From Deltaproteobacteria bacterium GWB2_55_19 (GTDB lineage: Bacteria; Desulfobacterota; GWC2-55-46), in assembly GCA_001797465.1 (NCBI GenBank), contig MGPQ01000020.1, positions 1 through 64,000 on the forward strand: DNA of 64,000 nt, given 5' to 3'. Positions 8,679-16,029 of the stretch are shown here, one piece after another (the first letter of the stretch is position 1; each line of letters opens with the position of its first letter). Position numbers and translations under genes: made by a program. The notes under the pieces were generated by a model. The model did not search any database. It had not been told where the DNA came from and saw only the letters and a list, made by a program, of their open reading frames with translations.

Positions 8679-11186
8679 ATGATGGATAAAGCCGAAAATA
8701 CAAAGGTGCTGGTCTTCGGGCAGAGGCAGAGCATTTCCCCGGACATCTTGAGAGGAGAATGTTTCGAGCTTCACATGGCGACTGACCTGGAAGAGGCTTT
8801 GAATGCCGCGCAAGAGATTGAGCCAGGGCTGGTTATCGTTGAGAGCGATAATGACGAGGTTAAACTGGCATGCGAAGGAATAAAGTCTTTGAAGCTCAAA
8901 TCACGCCCTGCCGTCGCGGTAATCTCTTCCAATGGTGGTGACCAGTTCATATCGGACGCGCTGGACAGCGGCGCGGACGACTTCATTATGAAACCGGTCA
9001 GCAAAAGGCAGCTGATAGCCAGGCTCAACGTCTGCCAGCGAATCAGGAATTACTGCGAAGACATGTTGCAGGATAAGAAAAACATTGAGGCTATCCTCGA
9101 CATGGTGAAGGCGGCATCCTCCACGCTCGACTCAAACCTCGTTCTGTACACGATAGTATGCAAAATCGCCGAAATGACCAGTGCCACGAGGTGTTCCATA
9201 CTGCTTGTGTCCGATGCTGATACGGGGTATGTGCTCGCGTCCAATGAGACCGCTGCTATCGCAGAGCTCAAAATAGATTTACGCAAGTACCCTGAGATAA
9301 AAGAGGCCATAAGGACCAGGAACGTTCTGATCGTCGAGGACATGTCCAACCACCCGCTGATGTCGGAAATAAAGGATCTCCTGAGCGGTTTCGATGGCAT
9401 GAGCGTGCTGGTGGCCCCCATAATCTTTGGAGAAAATGTGCTCGGTACCATGCTTTTGAGAGCGCATAAGAAGCATTTCAGCGAAAAGGAGGTGGAACTG
9501 TGCAGAATAGCGGCAAACGCCTCCTATCCAGCGCTGAGGAACGCCCGTCTATTCGAAAAAATGAAAAAGGAAAAAGAGGACCTCCTCAGGCAGAAGATAG
9601 AAGCGCTGGCGAAAAACGAGATGAACCTCTTGGCCGTAAACGAGGCACTAGGCAAGGAGATGGCCGAAAGGCAAAAAGCCGAGGAATCGATCAGGACTCA
9701 GGCGCAGCTCATACGCTCCATAATTGACAATTCAACCGCTGTTATCTATGTGAAGAACCTGGAGGGTCGCTACATTCTAGCCAACAGGCAATTTTTAGAT
9801 ATTTTCGGCATGAGTGTTGAGCACGTGATTGGAAAGACTGATATGGCGTTATTGCCTGAAGAGGTGGCCAGGGCCTTTCGTGCAAACGATATCAAGGTGC
9901 AGGAGGCGAAGGCCCCCCTTGAATTTGAGGAAACGGCAATACTTGATGACGGTCTCCATACGTATATTTCTGTCAAGTTCCCACTTTACAGCTCTTCCGG
10001 CGATGTCTACGCGGTCTGCGGTATCTCGACCGACATAACTGCCCGAAAGAATCTTGAAAAAGAGCAGTTGAAGTCACAGAAGATTGAATCGATCGGAATC
10101 CTTGCCGGAGGAATCGCCCACGATTTCAACAATATCCTAACTGGCATACTGGCCAATGTAAGCGTTCTCAAGGAATACATGAAGGGGCACGAGAACTCTG
10201 AACGGTTTAACAGCCTCGAAAAGGCTATATACAGGGCAAAAGAGCTTACAACCCAGCTGCTTACTTTTTCAAAGGGTGGCAAACCAGTCAAGGAAGTCAT
10301 TCAAATAGACAATCTACTAAGGGAATGCGTCGAGTTTTCGACGAGGGGCTCTAACATTAAATGCGTCTTTGATATCCGGGAGCCCCTGTCGTCAGTTGAG
10401 GCCGACACCGGGCAGCTCTCTCAGGTTATCAACAATCTTGTCATCAACGCAAAACAGGCAATGCCCGAGGGCGGTATACTGAAAATATCGGCCGAGAACA
10501 CTTTCGGTGCAGCAAAAATGTCCTCTCCAGAAAACGATAGATATGTCAGGATCTCCGTCGAGGACCATGGCATGGGCATTCCTGAGGTTATCCAAAACAA
10601 AATATTCGACCCGTACTTCACTACAAAGAGAGAGGGAAGCGGGCTCGGCCTTTCTAGCGCGTACTCGATAATAAAGAATCACAACGGCTCCATCGAGGTG
10701 GAGTCCTGCGTCGGGAAGGGAACGACCTTCACAATCTACCTGCCTGCATCCAGCAAGGAGATCGCAAAAAAGCCGGATGAGCCGGATGAGCTTGTCTCCG
10801 GGACCGGAAAGATCCTCGTAATGGAAGACGAGGAGATGATAAGAGACGTCCTGAACAGCATATTGCCTCTTCTGGGATACAGCGTGAAGTTCGTCGCCAA
10901 CGGGGAAGATGCGATTGAGCAATACAAGACAGCTATGGAAACTGGGGGGCAGTTCGATGCTGTAATAATGGACCTTACGATCCGGGGCGGAATGGGCGGC
11001 AAGGAAGCCATCAGGAGAATCCTTGATCTCTATCCACGAGCGAAGGTCATCGTCTCCAGCGGGTACCATAATGATCCGATTATGGCTGCTTACCAGGAAT
11101 ACGGTTTCAAGGGAGTGATCCAAAAACCGTACAGGGCAACAGAGTTCAGCAGGGTCCTGAAAAAAGTTATCGAGAATCAAGGATGA
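8679..11186 (+). CDS. Hybrid sensor histidine kinase (REC-like, GAF, PAS, HisKA, HATPase, REC)
   Basis: 835 residues, no membrane helix, so a cytoplasmic sensor. In order: a receiver-like domain (about 8-125) with Glu55 where the phosphoacceptor Asp should be (VIVES); GAF (about 145-290); coiled coil (290-345); PAS (345-460, IYVKNLEGRYILANR); HisKA with His481 in GGIAHDFNN; HATPase with N box NLVINAKQAM and G boxes GMGIP and GSGLGLS; and a complete C-terminal receiver (VMEDEE, phospho-Asp in VIMDL, C-terminal QKPY). It is island cargo, lower in G+C than neighbours, with AAA/AAT-rich codon use. Its first receiver is likely a constitutive or decoy domain. Confidence 0.9.
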   Translation: MMDKAENTKVLVFGQRQSISPDILRGECFELHMATDLEEALNAAQEIEPGLVIVESDNDEVKLACEGIKSLKLKSRPAVAVISSNGGDQFISDALDSGADDFIMKPVSKRQLIARLNVCQRIRNYCEDMLQDKKNIEAILDMVKAASSTLDSNLVLYTIVCKIAEMTSATRCSILLVSDADTGYVLASNETAAIAELKIDLRKYPEIKEAIRTRNVLIVEDMSNHPLMSEIKDLLSGFDGMSVLVAPIIFGENVLGTMLLRAHKKHFSEKEVELCRIAANASYPALRNARLFEKMKKEKEDLLRQKIEALAKNEMNLLAVNEALGKEMAERQKAEESIRTQAQLIRSIIDNSTAVIYVKNLEGRYILANRQFLDIFGMSVEHVIGKTDMALLPEEVARAFRANDIKVQEAKAPLEFEETAILDDGLHTYISVKFPLYSSSGDVYAVCGISTDITARKNLEKEQLKSQKIESIGILAGGIAHDFNNILTGILANVSVLKEYMKGHENSERFNSLEKAIYRAKELTTQLLTFSKGGKPVKEVIQIDNLLRECVEFSTRGSNIKCVFDIREPLSSVEADTGQLSQVINNLVINAKQAMPEGGILKISAENTFGAAKMSSPENDRYVRISVEDHGMGIPEVIQNKIFDPYFTTKREGSGLGLSSAYSIIKNHNGSIEVESCVGKGTTFTIYLPASSKEIAKKPDEPDELVSGTGKILVMEDEEMIRDVLNSILPLLGYSVKFVANGEDAIEQYKTAMETGGQFDAVIMDLTIRGGMGGKEAIRRILDLYPRAKVIVSSGYHNDPIMAAYQEYGFKGVIQKPYRATEFSRVLKKVIENQG

Positions 11187-11194
11187 GACAAACT

Positions 11195-11430
11195 CTGTTC
11201 ATGAACGAACAAAGGCAGGAGACTTTAAGGAAGTCTGCAAGCGGCCGCCAAGCACACCAATTTCCACTTCCACGACCTGCGGCACACTTACGCCAGCTAC
11301 ATCAGACAAAGTGGTGTTGACCTGCACACCAGATCCACTCTTTTCTCATATAAGGACATGCATATGAGCGGGAGGTATGCTCATTTATGTGTCGAAAATT
11401 TGAGGGGTGCTGTCGACGGTGCTCGATGAA
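11195..11430 (+). pseudogene. Remnant of a tyrosine recombinase (phage-type integrase)
   Basis: Only the C-terminal catalytic end is left. In one frame (from 11262) one reads NFHFHDLRHTYAS, then SGVDLHT, then YKDMHMSGRYAHL and a stop at 11428-11430: the HxxR box and the nucleophilic Tyr of the family. Upstream, DFKEVCKR continues the homology in another frame, so there is a frameshift near 11240, and the N-terminal two thirds are missing. The second catalytic His (normally in LLGH) is Tyr here. It sits at the integrase position of an island, next to the intact tRNA. Confidence 0.8.
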
Positions 11431-11434
11431 AAAT

Positions 11435-11454
11435 GGTTACAATTCGGTGACACT
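11435..11454. repeat. Short repeat shared with 7939-7958
   Basis: GGTTACAATTCGGTGACACT differs at two positions from the copy at 7939-7958. It lies between the integrase remnant and the right 88-bp repeat, where integrase arm-binding or core-flank sites are expected. Confidence 0.45.
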
Positions 11455-11455
11455 G

Positions 11456-11543
11456 GAAAAGAAAAAGGGGTTACGCATGGCGTAACCCCTTGATTTTTTT
11501 GGCGGTCCTACCGGGATTCGAACCCGGGTTTCAGCCTTGAGAG
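11456..11543. repeat. Right 88-bp direct repeat (attR-like)
   Basis: Counterpart of 7719-7806, offset by 3737 bp, with two mismatches in the T-arm region. It spans the tRNA-Glu terminator and the 3' 44 nt of the functional tRNA gene. Confidence 0.85.
11465..11488 (-). terminator. tRNA-Glu terminator
   Basis: On the minus strand AAGGGGTTACGCC pairs with GCGTAACCCCTT and is followed by TTTTTCTTTT, 12 nt after the tRNA CCA end. Confidence 0.85.
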
Positions 11544-11575
11544 GGCCACGTCCTAGGCCTCTAGACGATAGGACC
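11500..11575 (-). tRNA. tRNA-Glu (CTC)
   Basis: 76 nt with encoded CCA. Acceptor stem GGTCCTA/TAGGACC, the ATCGTCTAGAGGCCTAGGAC D-arm region typical of tRNA-Glu, anticodon loop CTCTCAA (anticodon CTC) and T-arm CCGGGTTCGAATCCCGG. It is the intact copy at the island's integrase end and reads away from its promoter at 11593-11621. Confidence 0.95.
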
Positions 11576-11592
11576 GAAAAATAACTTTAGAA

Positions 11593-11621
11593 AGATAACC
11601 CAGGACGAGAGCGGTTGTCAA
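11593..11621 (-). promoter_or_regulatory. tRNA-Glu promoter
   Basis: On the minus strand TTGACA (complement of 11616-11621), 17-bp spacer, TTATCT (complement of 11593-11598), 18 bp upstream of the tRNA. Confidence 0.65.
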
Positions 11622-11646
11622 CTGGAAATAGGCTTGGGCCGTAAAC

Positions 11647-12555
11647 TTACTCCGAGGCCGCCTTTATGGCCCTTATGATGGTCTCGGTAGAGGCCTTGAG
11701 CAACTCTATCGCCTTGCCGTTATCGCCTTTCTCGATAGCCCCTGTGGCCTCGTCCTTCAGGGCCATGCCGTCGTCAAGGAGGCGCGAGGGCTCCTTTTTG
11801 CCGCTGGTCACGACCTGGGCCGCGAAGTAGACGTACGAGTTGTTCTTATTAAGCTCATACGCGAGCAGGGCCGCCTCGTCAGTCACGGCCGGCTTCGGGA
11901 AGGTGATGATGTCGTTCTGCGACCTCTTTATCTCCTTTACCGCGGCGGTGGCGAGCATGTATGCCTTTCCGAGCCCGTCGAGCGCGTTGTCCATGCGGCC
12001 CGCGGCGACGTCCTTCTTGGCGGAATCGTAAAGCGCTTTTGTCTCCTTGAGTTTTTCGCCAGCGCTATCGTTGGCGTTCCGGGCAAGGAGCTTTTCCGCG
12101 GTCCTTATGAATATCTCGACCTCGTCGATCGATTTTCTTATCATCGCCTCTTTTTTCTCTATCTCGCGCTTCTCCTTTAATACGAGCTCCTCTTTTATGA
12201 CGACGTCCCTTATGGAGCCGTCCTGCTGGTTCTTGGAGAGTATGATAGCGCTCATCGCGAGGTGGGTGGACTCCGAGATGTCCTCGATGGCGAACTCGTA
12301 CTCGCCTTTTTTGTAGTGGACCTCCGCCTCCCCGGCGGCCATCTCGGCCATCTTGAGGAACGAGGCCGCCTCTTTGCCCCCCGCGTCTATTACCTGGGCC
12401 GCGGCCTTAAGGAACGCGGTGTTGGTCTTCATTTTCTGCTCAATCGTTTTTATGGTCTTGGCGTTAGCCGATGCGCCATCCTCCGCCGCAACGGGCGCCG
12501 GTGACCACGCAAACGATAGCGCGACAAATAGAATGAGCGCAAGTATCTTTGGCAT
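11647..12555 (-). CDS. Secreted helical-repeat protein of unknown function
   Basis: 302 residues from the ATG at 12555, which follows GGGAGGAAC; an upstream start at 12603 would overlap the peptidase gene and hides the signal peptide. Residues 1-25 (LALILFVALSFAWSPAPVAA) are a clear signal peptide. The rest is almost entirely alpha-helical and charged, with TPR/four-helix-like repeats such as AEVHYKKGEYEFAIEDISES and DEATGAIEKGDNGKAIELL. I do not recognise the family. It follows the M1 peptidase gene closely on the same strand and is probably a periplasmic accessory of the same transcript. Confidence 0.7.
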   Translation of the reverse strand: MPKILALILFVALSFAWSPAPVAAEDGASANAKTIKTIEQKMKTNTAFLKAAAQVIDAGGKEAASFLKMAEMAAGEAEVHYKKGEYEFAIEDISESTHLAMSAIILSKNQQDGSIRDVVIKEELVLKEKREIEKKEAMIRKSIDEVEIFIRTAEKLLARNANDSAGEKLKETKALYDSAKKDVAAGRMDNALDGLGKAYMLATAAVKEIKRSQNDIITFPKPAVTDEAALLAYELNKNNSYVYFAAQVVTSGKKEPSRLLDDGMALKDEATGAIEKGDNGKAIELLKASTETIIRAIKAASE

Positions 12556-12589
12556 TGTTCCTCCCTGCCTTGTAATATTGAAAGGCCTG

Positions 12590-14686
12590 TCAGTTGAATT
12601 CAATTCTCAGGGCGCGAGTGTGCTCGAAGACGCCTTTGTGAACGCCGCCGTCGGCATTGAATAAGAGCCAGCTCGCCTCTGAAAAGTATCGCATCCTCTT
12701 CGCCGCACCAAGAGCTGTCTCCTTCCCGCCGTCCGCTATGAAGAAGCATATCACCTTTGACGGGATGTGCGGGTTCCGGGCCGTCAGCACGAGGACAGAG
12801 CCTTTTTTCGGATAAGCCTTCCCATCGATGCGGAACTCATCGTCAGTGACAGCCGCGTGCTTCGCGAGGTACTGCCCCGTCAGCCACATCATCGAGTTCT
12901 CGCCCGGGCCGCCGAGTATCAGGATGGAGGACGCTGCGAGAAAGTCCTTTACCCCTATCTCGGTGTCCGAGGTCGTATCAAGCCCGTAGTCCTTTGCAAG
13001 GAGTATCGAGACCCCTGTGTATTTTTCGTTCGGCTTATTCCTGTTCGGGAGTATCATCACGCTTTCCTTGTCGCCGAGGAGTGTAGCGATGGATGGCGGG
13101 ACCTCTTCGTCCTTTAGTATCCTGAAGGTCTGATATTCAGGGTCGATCTCGAAGGAGGCAGGGGCGGAGGCAAGCTCGAAGGAGACCTCGGTCCGCGCTT
13201 CTTTTACCCGGATGTTCTTCCAGACGTCTCCGCCTTCTGTCCTTACGAGGAGAGGAAGATCGAGGACGTAAGGCTCTCCGGCCTGGACGACCGAGAACTT
13301 AAGGATGTGTTTCTCCCCGTTCTTTTCCCTGACGGCGCCTTCTATCGAGAGGACCGGGCCCCCGGCACTGTTGAGCCACTCGTCGAAGAACCAGCCGAGG
13401 TCCTTGTCCGATGCCTTCTCGAAGCCCTTCTTTATATCCGTCCATGACGCGTTCTTCCCGGCGTTCGACGAGTAGAACGCCCGGAGGCCCTTGCTGAAAG
13501 CCTCTTCCCCGAGGAGCCGTTCCAGCATGTTGAAGAGCATGAGCCCCTTGTTATATCCGACGGCCCTCGACGCGGTCGTAGTAGAGTCCTGGAAGTTCTT
13601 CAAGGCGATAGGAGAGCCCTCCGCGAAGTTCTTGTATCCCCGGAGTTTCTTAAGCCTGAAGTCTATGGCGTCCTTTTCCCCCTTCCTCTTCTCAAAGAGA
13701 TAATCGGCGGTGTAGGTGGTAAGGGCCTCGACCCAGTTGCCTTCAGATGAATCGATGAAGACGGAGTTCCCCCACCAGTTGTGGGCTATCTCGTGGCCGA
13801 GAGAGGTATCAGGTATGAACGGGAGCCTTATGACCGAGGAGCCCAAGAGCGTGAACGACGGCATCCCGTAGCCTGTCGGGAGGAAGCTCTCGACGACCGC
13901 GAACTTTTTGTAAGGATAGGGGCCGATCAGCGACCCGTAAAGGTCGAGGTACTCCTTTGTCTTATCGATGTAGGTCTTTGAGAGCGCGGGGTCGTCCTTA
14001 AAGAAGAAGGTGTAAATGGCTACTCCCTTGTACTTCTCTTCAGCGACTGCGTATCTCCCCGCGACGAGGTCCGCGCCGTCGAGCGCCTCTTTTGACCTCC
14101 AGGTCTCGACTGTCCCGCCGTTTTCTTCGGAGGCCTTTATGAGCTCGCCTTCGGAGACCGAGCGGAGACCCCTGGGGAGTGAGACCTTCATCGTAAACGG
14201 GGCGAGTCCGTCGTCTGCCTGCGGATACCAGAGAGACGACGACGGGAGGAAGACGCCTTCTTCCCCTATTACGCCGTCGTCCAAGTAGGCTACCCCGCGT
14301 TTGACCTTCTCAAAGGCCTCGGCGGTGGACTGAAACTCTCCTTCAAAGGAGATGACGAGTTTGACGCCGTCTCCGGTCCCCGTCTTTATTGTTATCGTTT
14401 GAGCCTTTTCATTCGGGACCCTCGCGGAATCGAATGAGAGCGCCTTCCCGCCCCGCTCGATCTTCAACACCTTCGAGCCTTCTCTTAAGTAGAGCTTTAA
14501 CTCCACGGCCCCTGGCTTCAATGTCACGGTGTCAGTGCCTGTTACTTTGCGTCCCTGGATGTCCACCGTGATGTCGAGGTCGTGAGAGGCGACTCCGCCG
14601 CCTCTGGTTCCATCGTCGGCATTAGAGAATGGTACTGTCATAAAAAAAATGAAAAGAAACGCGAAAGTTTTTAAGAGGATAGTCAT
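12590..14686 (-). CDS. M1 family zinc metallopeptidase, secreted
   Basis: 698 residues with signal peptide (1-23). The catalytic motif is HEIAHNWWG (His298, Glu299, His302), with Glu320 in NWVEALTTY as third zinc ligand, the spacing seen in the EGLTTY-type bacterial subfamily. The usual GAMEN substrate loop is replaced by GYGMPSFTLLG. An N-terminal beta domain (about 30-215) and a C-terminal region with LILGGPGENSMMWLTGQY complete it. Likely a periplasmic aminopeptidase; substrates unknown. It is followed by the helical periplasmic protein gene. Confidence 0.88.
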   Translation of the reverse strand: MTILLKTFAFLFIFFMTVPFSNADDGTRGGGVASHDLDITVDIQGRKVTGTDTVTLKPGAVELKLYLREGSKVLKIERGGKALSFDSARVPNEKAQTITIKTGTGDGVKLVISFEGEFQSTAEAFEKVKRGVAYLDDGVIGEEGVFLPSSSLWYPQADDGLAPFTMKVSLPRGLRSVSEGELIKASEENGGTVETWRSKEALDGADLVAGRYAVAEEKYKGVAIYTFFFKDDPALSKTYIDKTKEYLDLYGSLIGPYPYKKFAVVESFLPTGYGMPSFTLLGSSVIRLPFIPDTSLGHEIAHNWWGNSVFIDSSEGNWVEALTTYTADYLFEKRKGEKDAIDFRLKKLRGYKNFAEGSPIALKNFQDSTTTASRAVGYNKGLMLFNMLERLLGEEAFSKGLRAFYSSNAGKNASWTDIKKGFEKASDKDLGWFFDEWLNSAGGPVLSIEGAVREKNGEKHILKFSVVQAGEPYVLDLPLLVRTEGGDVWKNIRVKEARTEVSFELASAPASFEIDPEYQTFRILKDEEVPPSIATLLGDKESVMILPNRNKPNEKYTGVSILLAKDYGLDTTSDTEIGVKDFLAASSILILGGPGENSMMWLTGQYLAKHAAVTDDEFRIDGKAYPKKGSVLVLTARNPHIPSKVICFFIADGGKETALGAAKRMRYFSEASWLLFNADGGVHKGVFEHTRALRIEFN

Positions 14687-14719
14687 CGGTAGAAGTCTAT
14701 CACAAGAGAACGCTGTGGT

Positions 14720-15208
14720 CTACTTCGGGGTCTCCGTGTCCTTTTGCCTCTTTCGTCTGAATTTGACGACCCCGGCGATCATCGCGGCAAGAGCCATGGC
14801 CACGTTTATCCCGCCGGCCGCGGATTCGGTTAAGAGGGCCTTCCGGAATACAGGCGAGAGCGACCCTGCCTCTACCGATGCCGTAGCGGCGGCAAGGGCG
14901 CGATTGGCCGCTGGTACGATAATAAAGTGTGCGTTAAGGACGATGAGAAAGGCGAGGGCGAGCTTAAGTTTCAGCCACGCCTCGCTTAAGCCCCTGCCGC
15001 GTAATACCATAAACAATCCGCTTGCCACGACGAGCCAGAGCCCTGGGAGGGTGATATAGGCAATGCCGGAAGATGTTATGGCCCTTCCGAAAGCGAGGTC
15101 CGGCAGGGTAGAGTCCTTTATAAGCTCTGATATGAGCGTAAAGACCGCGATGGACCCCAGGAACAACGCCATGCCAACGAGGTGCAGGAACTTTATCGCC
15201 TTATCCAT
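14720..15208 (-). CDS. Four-helix integral membrane protein, CopD/DUF2269-like
   Basis: 162 residues, ATG at 15208 behind AAAGGAG. Four hydrophobic helices: 5-27 (LHLVGMALFLGSIAVFTLI), 48-70, 82-100 and 128-148. His9 near the start and His95 in LNAHFIIVP could bind haem or copper, as in CopD-like and cytochrome-b561-like small membrane proteins. The gene lies 57 bp behind marR on the same strand and has a palindrome in its upstream region, so it is probably the target of that regulator. Confidence 0.65.
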   Translation of the reverse strand: MDKAIKFLHLVGMALFLGSIAVFTLISELIKDSTLPDLAFGRAITSSGIAYITLPGLWLVVASGLFMVLRGRGLSEAWLKLKLALAFLIVLNAHFIIVPAANRALAAATASVEAGSLSPVFRKALLTESAAGGINVAMALAAMIAGVVKFRRKRQKDTETPK

Positions 15209-15232
15209 ATTTTTCTCCTTTCGTGCGCCTTA

Positions 15233-15251
15233 TTTGTTAGTATACAAACTA
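15233..15251. promoter_or_regulatory. Candidate MarR operator before the membrane-protein gene
   Basis: TTTGTTAGTATACAAA (15233-15248) has inverted ends TTTGT/ACAAA and contains TTAGTATAC, nearly the TTAGCATAC found in the palindrome upstream of marR. It lies 25 bp before the gene starting at 15208. Confidence 0.5.
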
Positions 15252-15265
15252 TTTTGCGAAAAAAA

Positions 15266-15694
15266 TCACCCTTTCAGATTTCCTATGACCCTCCGGAGCG
15301 CGTCCTTTAACGCATCGGCCTCCCCGGGCTTAAGCCCTCTTGAAGCGGCCCTGTTCACCTCATCTGCAAAGGAGGGGAGCTCCTCCATGAGCCTCCTGCC
15401 TCTGCCGGTCAGATGGACAGCGACCACCCTTCTGTCCTTCGTCTCCTTGAGCCTCTTTACGAGCCCCTTTTTCTCAAGCCTTCCGACTATCCCGGTGATA
15501 GTCGGCTTGTCGAAGAAGAGCCTCCTGCATATCTCCGAGTGGTTGAGCCCGTCCTCCTCGGTGAGGCGTGCGAGCACGGCCCACTGAGGCGCGGTCAAAC
15601 CGTATTTTCTGAGCCTTTCCTCTATGGCCCCCCTCATGAGATTGGCCGCCCTGTTCATGAGAAAGCCCAGACTTGAGTCGAGTTTGAATCTCAT
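15266..15694 (-). CDS. MarR family transcriptional regulator
   Basis: 142 residues. Winged-helix core at about 20-125: YGLTAPQWAVLARLTEEDGL, the recognition helix region FFDKPTITGIVGRLEKKGLV and the wing KETKDRRVVAVHLTGRG, all typical of MarR. Such proteins repress their own operon and release DNA on binding small phenolic or oxidising ligands. A 20-bp palindrome lies just upstream of its start, and a related sequence precedes the next gene, supporting autoregulation. Confidence 0.92.
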   Translation of the reverse strand: MRFKLDSSLGFLMNRAANLMRGAIEERLRKYGLTAPQWAVLARLTEEDGLNHSEICRRLFFDKPTITGIVGRLEKKGLVKRLKETKDRRVVAVHLTGRGRRLMEELPSFADEVNRAASRGLKPGEADALKDALRRVIGNLKG

Positions 15695-15699
15695 GATAT

Positions 15700-15719
15700 A
15701 TGATTAGCATACTAACCAT
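15700..15719. promoter_or_regulatory. Palindromic MarR operator candidate
   Basis: ATGATTAGCATACTAACCAT, a 20-bp palindrome matching at 8 of 10 base pairs, five bases upstream of the marR start codon. Confidence 0.6.
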
Positions 15720-15787
15720 CTGAAGTCAATGCATGAGGTACCCGGGTTACGGGAGGCCTTCGTCTCGATCAAATACGACAATCATGT

Positions 15788-15824
15788 CCAAATGCGACTC
15801 AATTGTCGCATTTGGTGTTTTTTT
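15788..15824 (+). promoter_or_regulatory. Perfect 11-bp inverted repeat: enhancer site or terminator
   Basis: CCAAATGCGAC (15788-15798), loop TCAATT, GTCGCATTTGG (15805-15815), then TGTTTTTTTT. The T-run makes it look like an intrinsic terminator, but no plus-strand gene ends here (marR is divergent). It lies about 125-150 bp upstream of a sigma-54 promoter, the normal place for an NtrC-type activator site, and the NtrC-type gene is three genes downstream. Confidence 0.6.
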
Positions 15825-15940
15825 AATCCCTCAAGACCCTCCTTAGCCGGTCCCGAGTGATTCGGAATAAGCTGAAAAAGAGTTGTGGAATAAGGGTGTT
15901 ATCTTTTTAAGCGCAGATGTAGTATTAAAAACCGGTTTTT

Positions 15941-15956
15941 TGGCAGGGTATTTGCA
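15941..15956 (+). promoter_or_regulatory. Sigma-54 promoter
   Basis: TGGCAGGGTATTTGCA fits the -24/-12 consensus TGGCAC-R-N4-TTGCW with one mismatch and exact spacing. It is about 75 bp before the kinase start at 16030. Confidence 0.75.
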
Positions 15957-16029
15957 GTTATAACTCCTTACAATTGAGATGAACTCTGTCGGATGATTTG
16001 CGCCAAACTGTTTTTTTGTGGAGGGACTC

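Noticed and set aside
10392-11180. 262-residue open frame antisense to the island kinase
   Set aside because: The sense frame encodes complete HATPase and receiver motifs.
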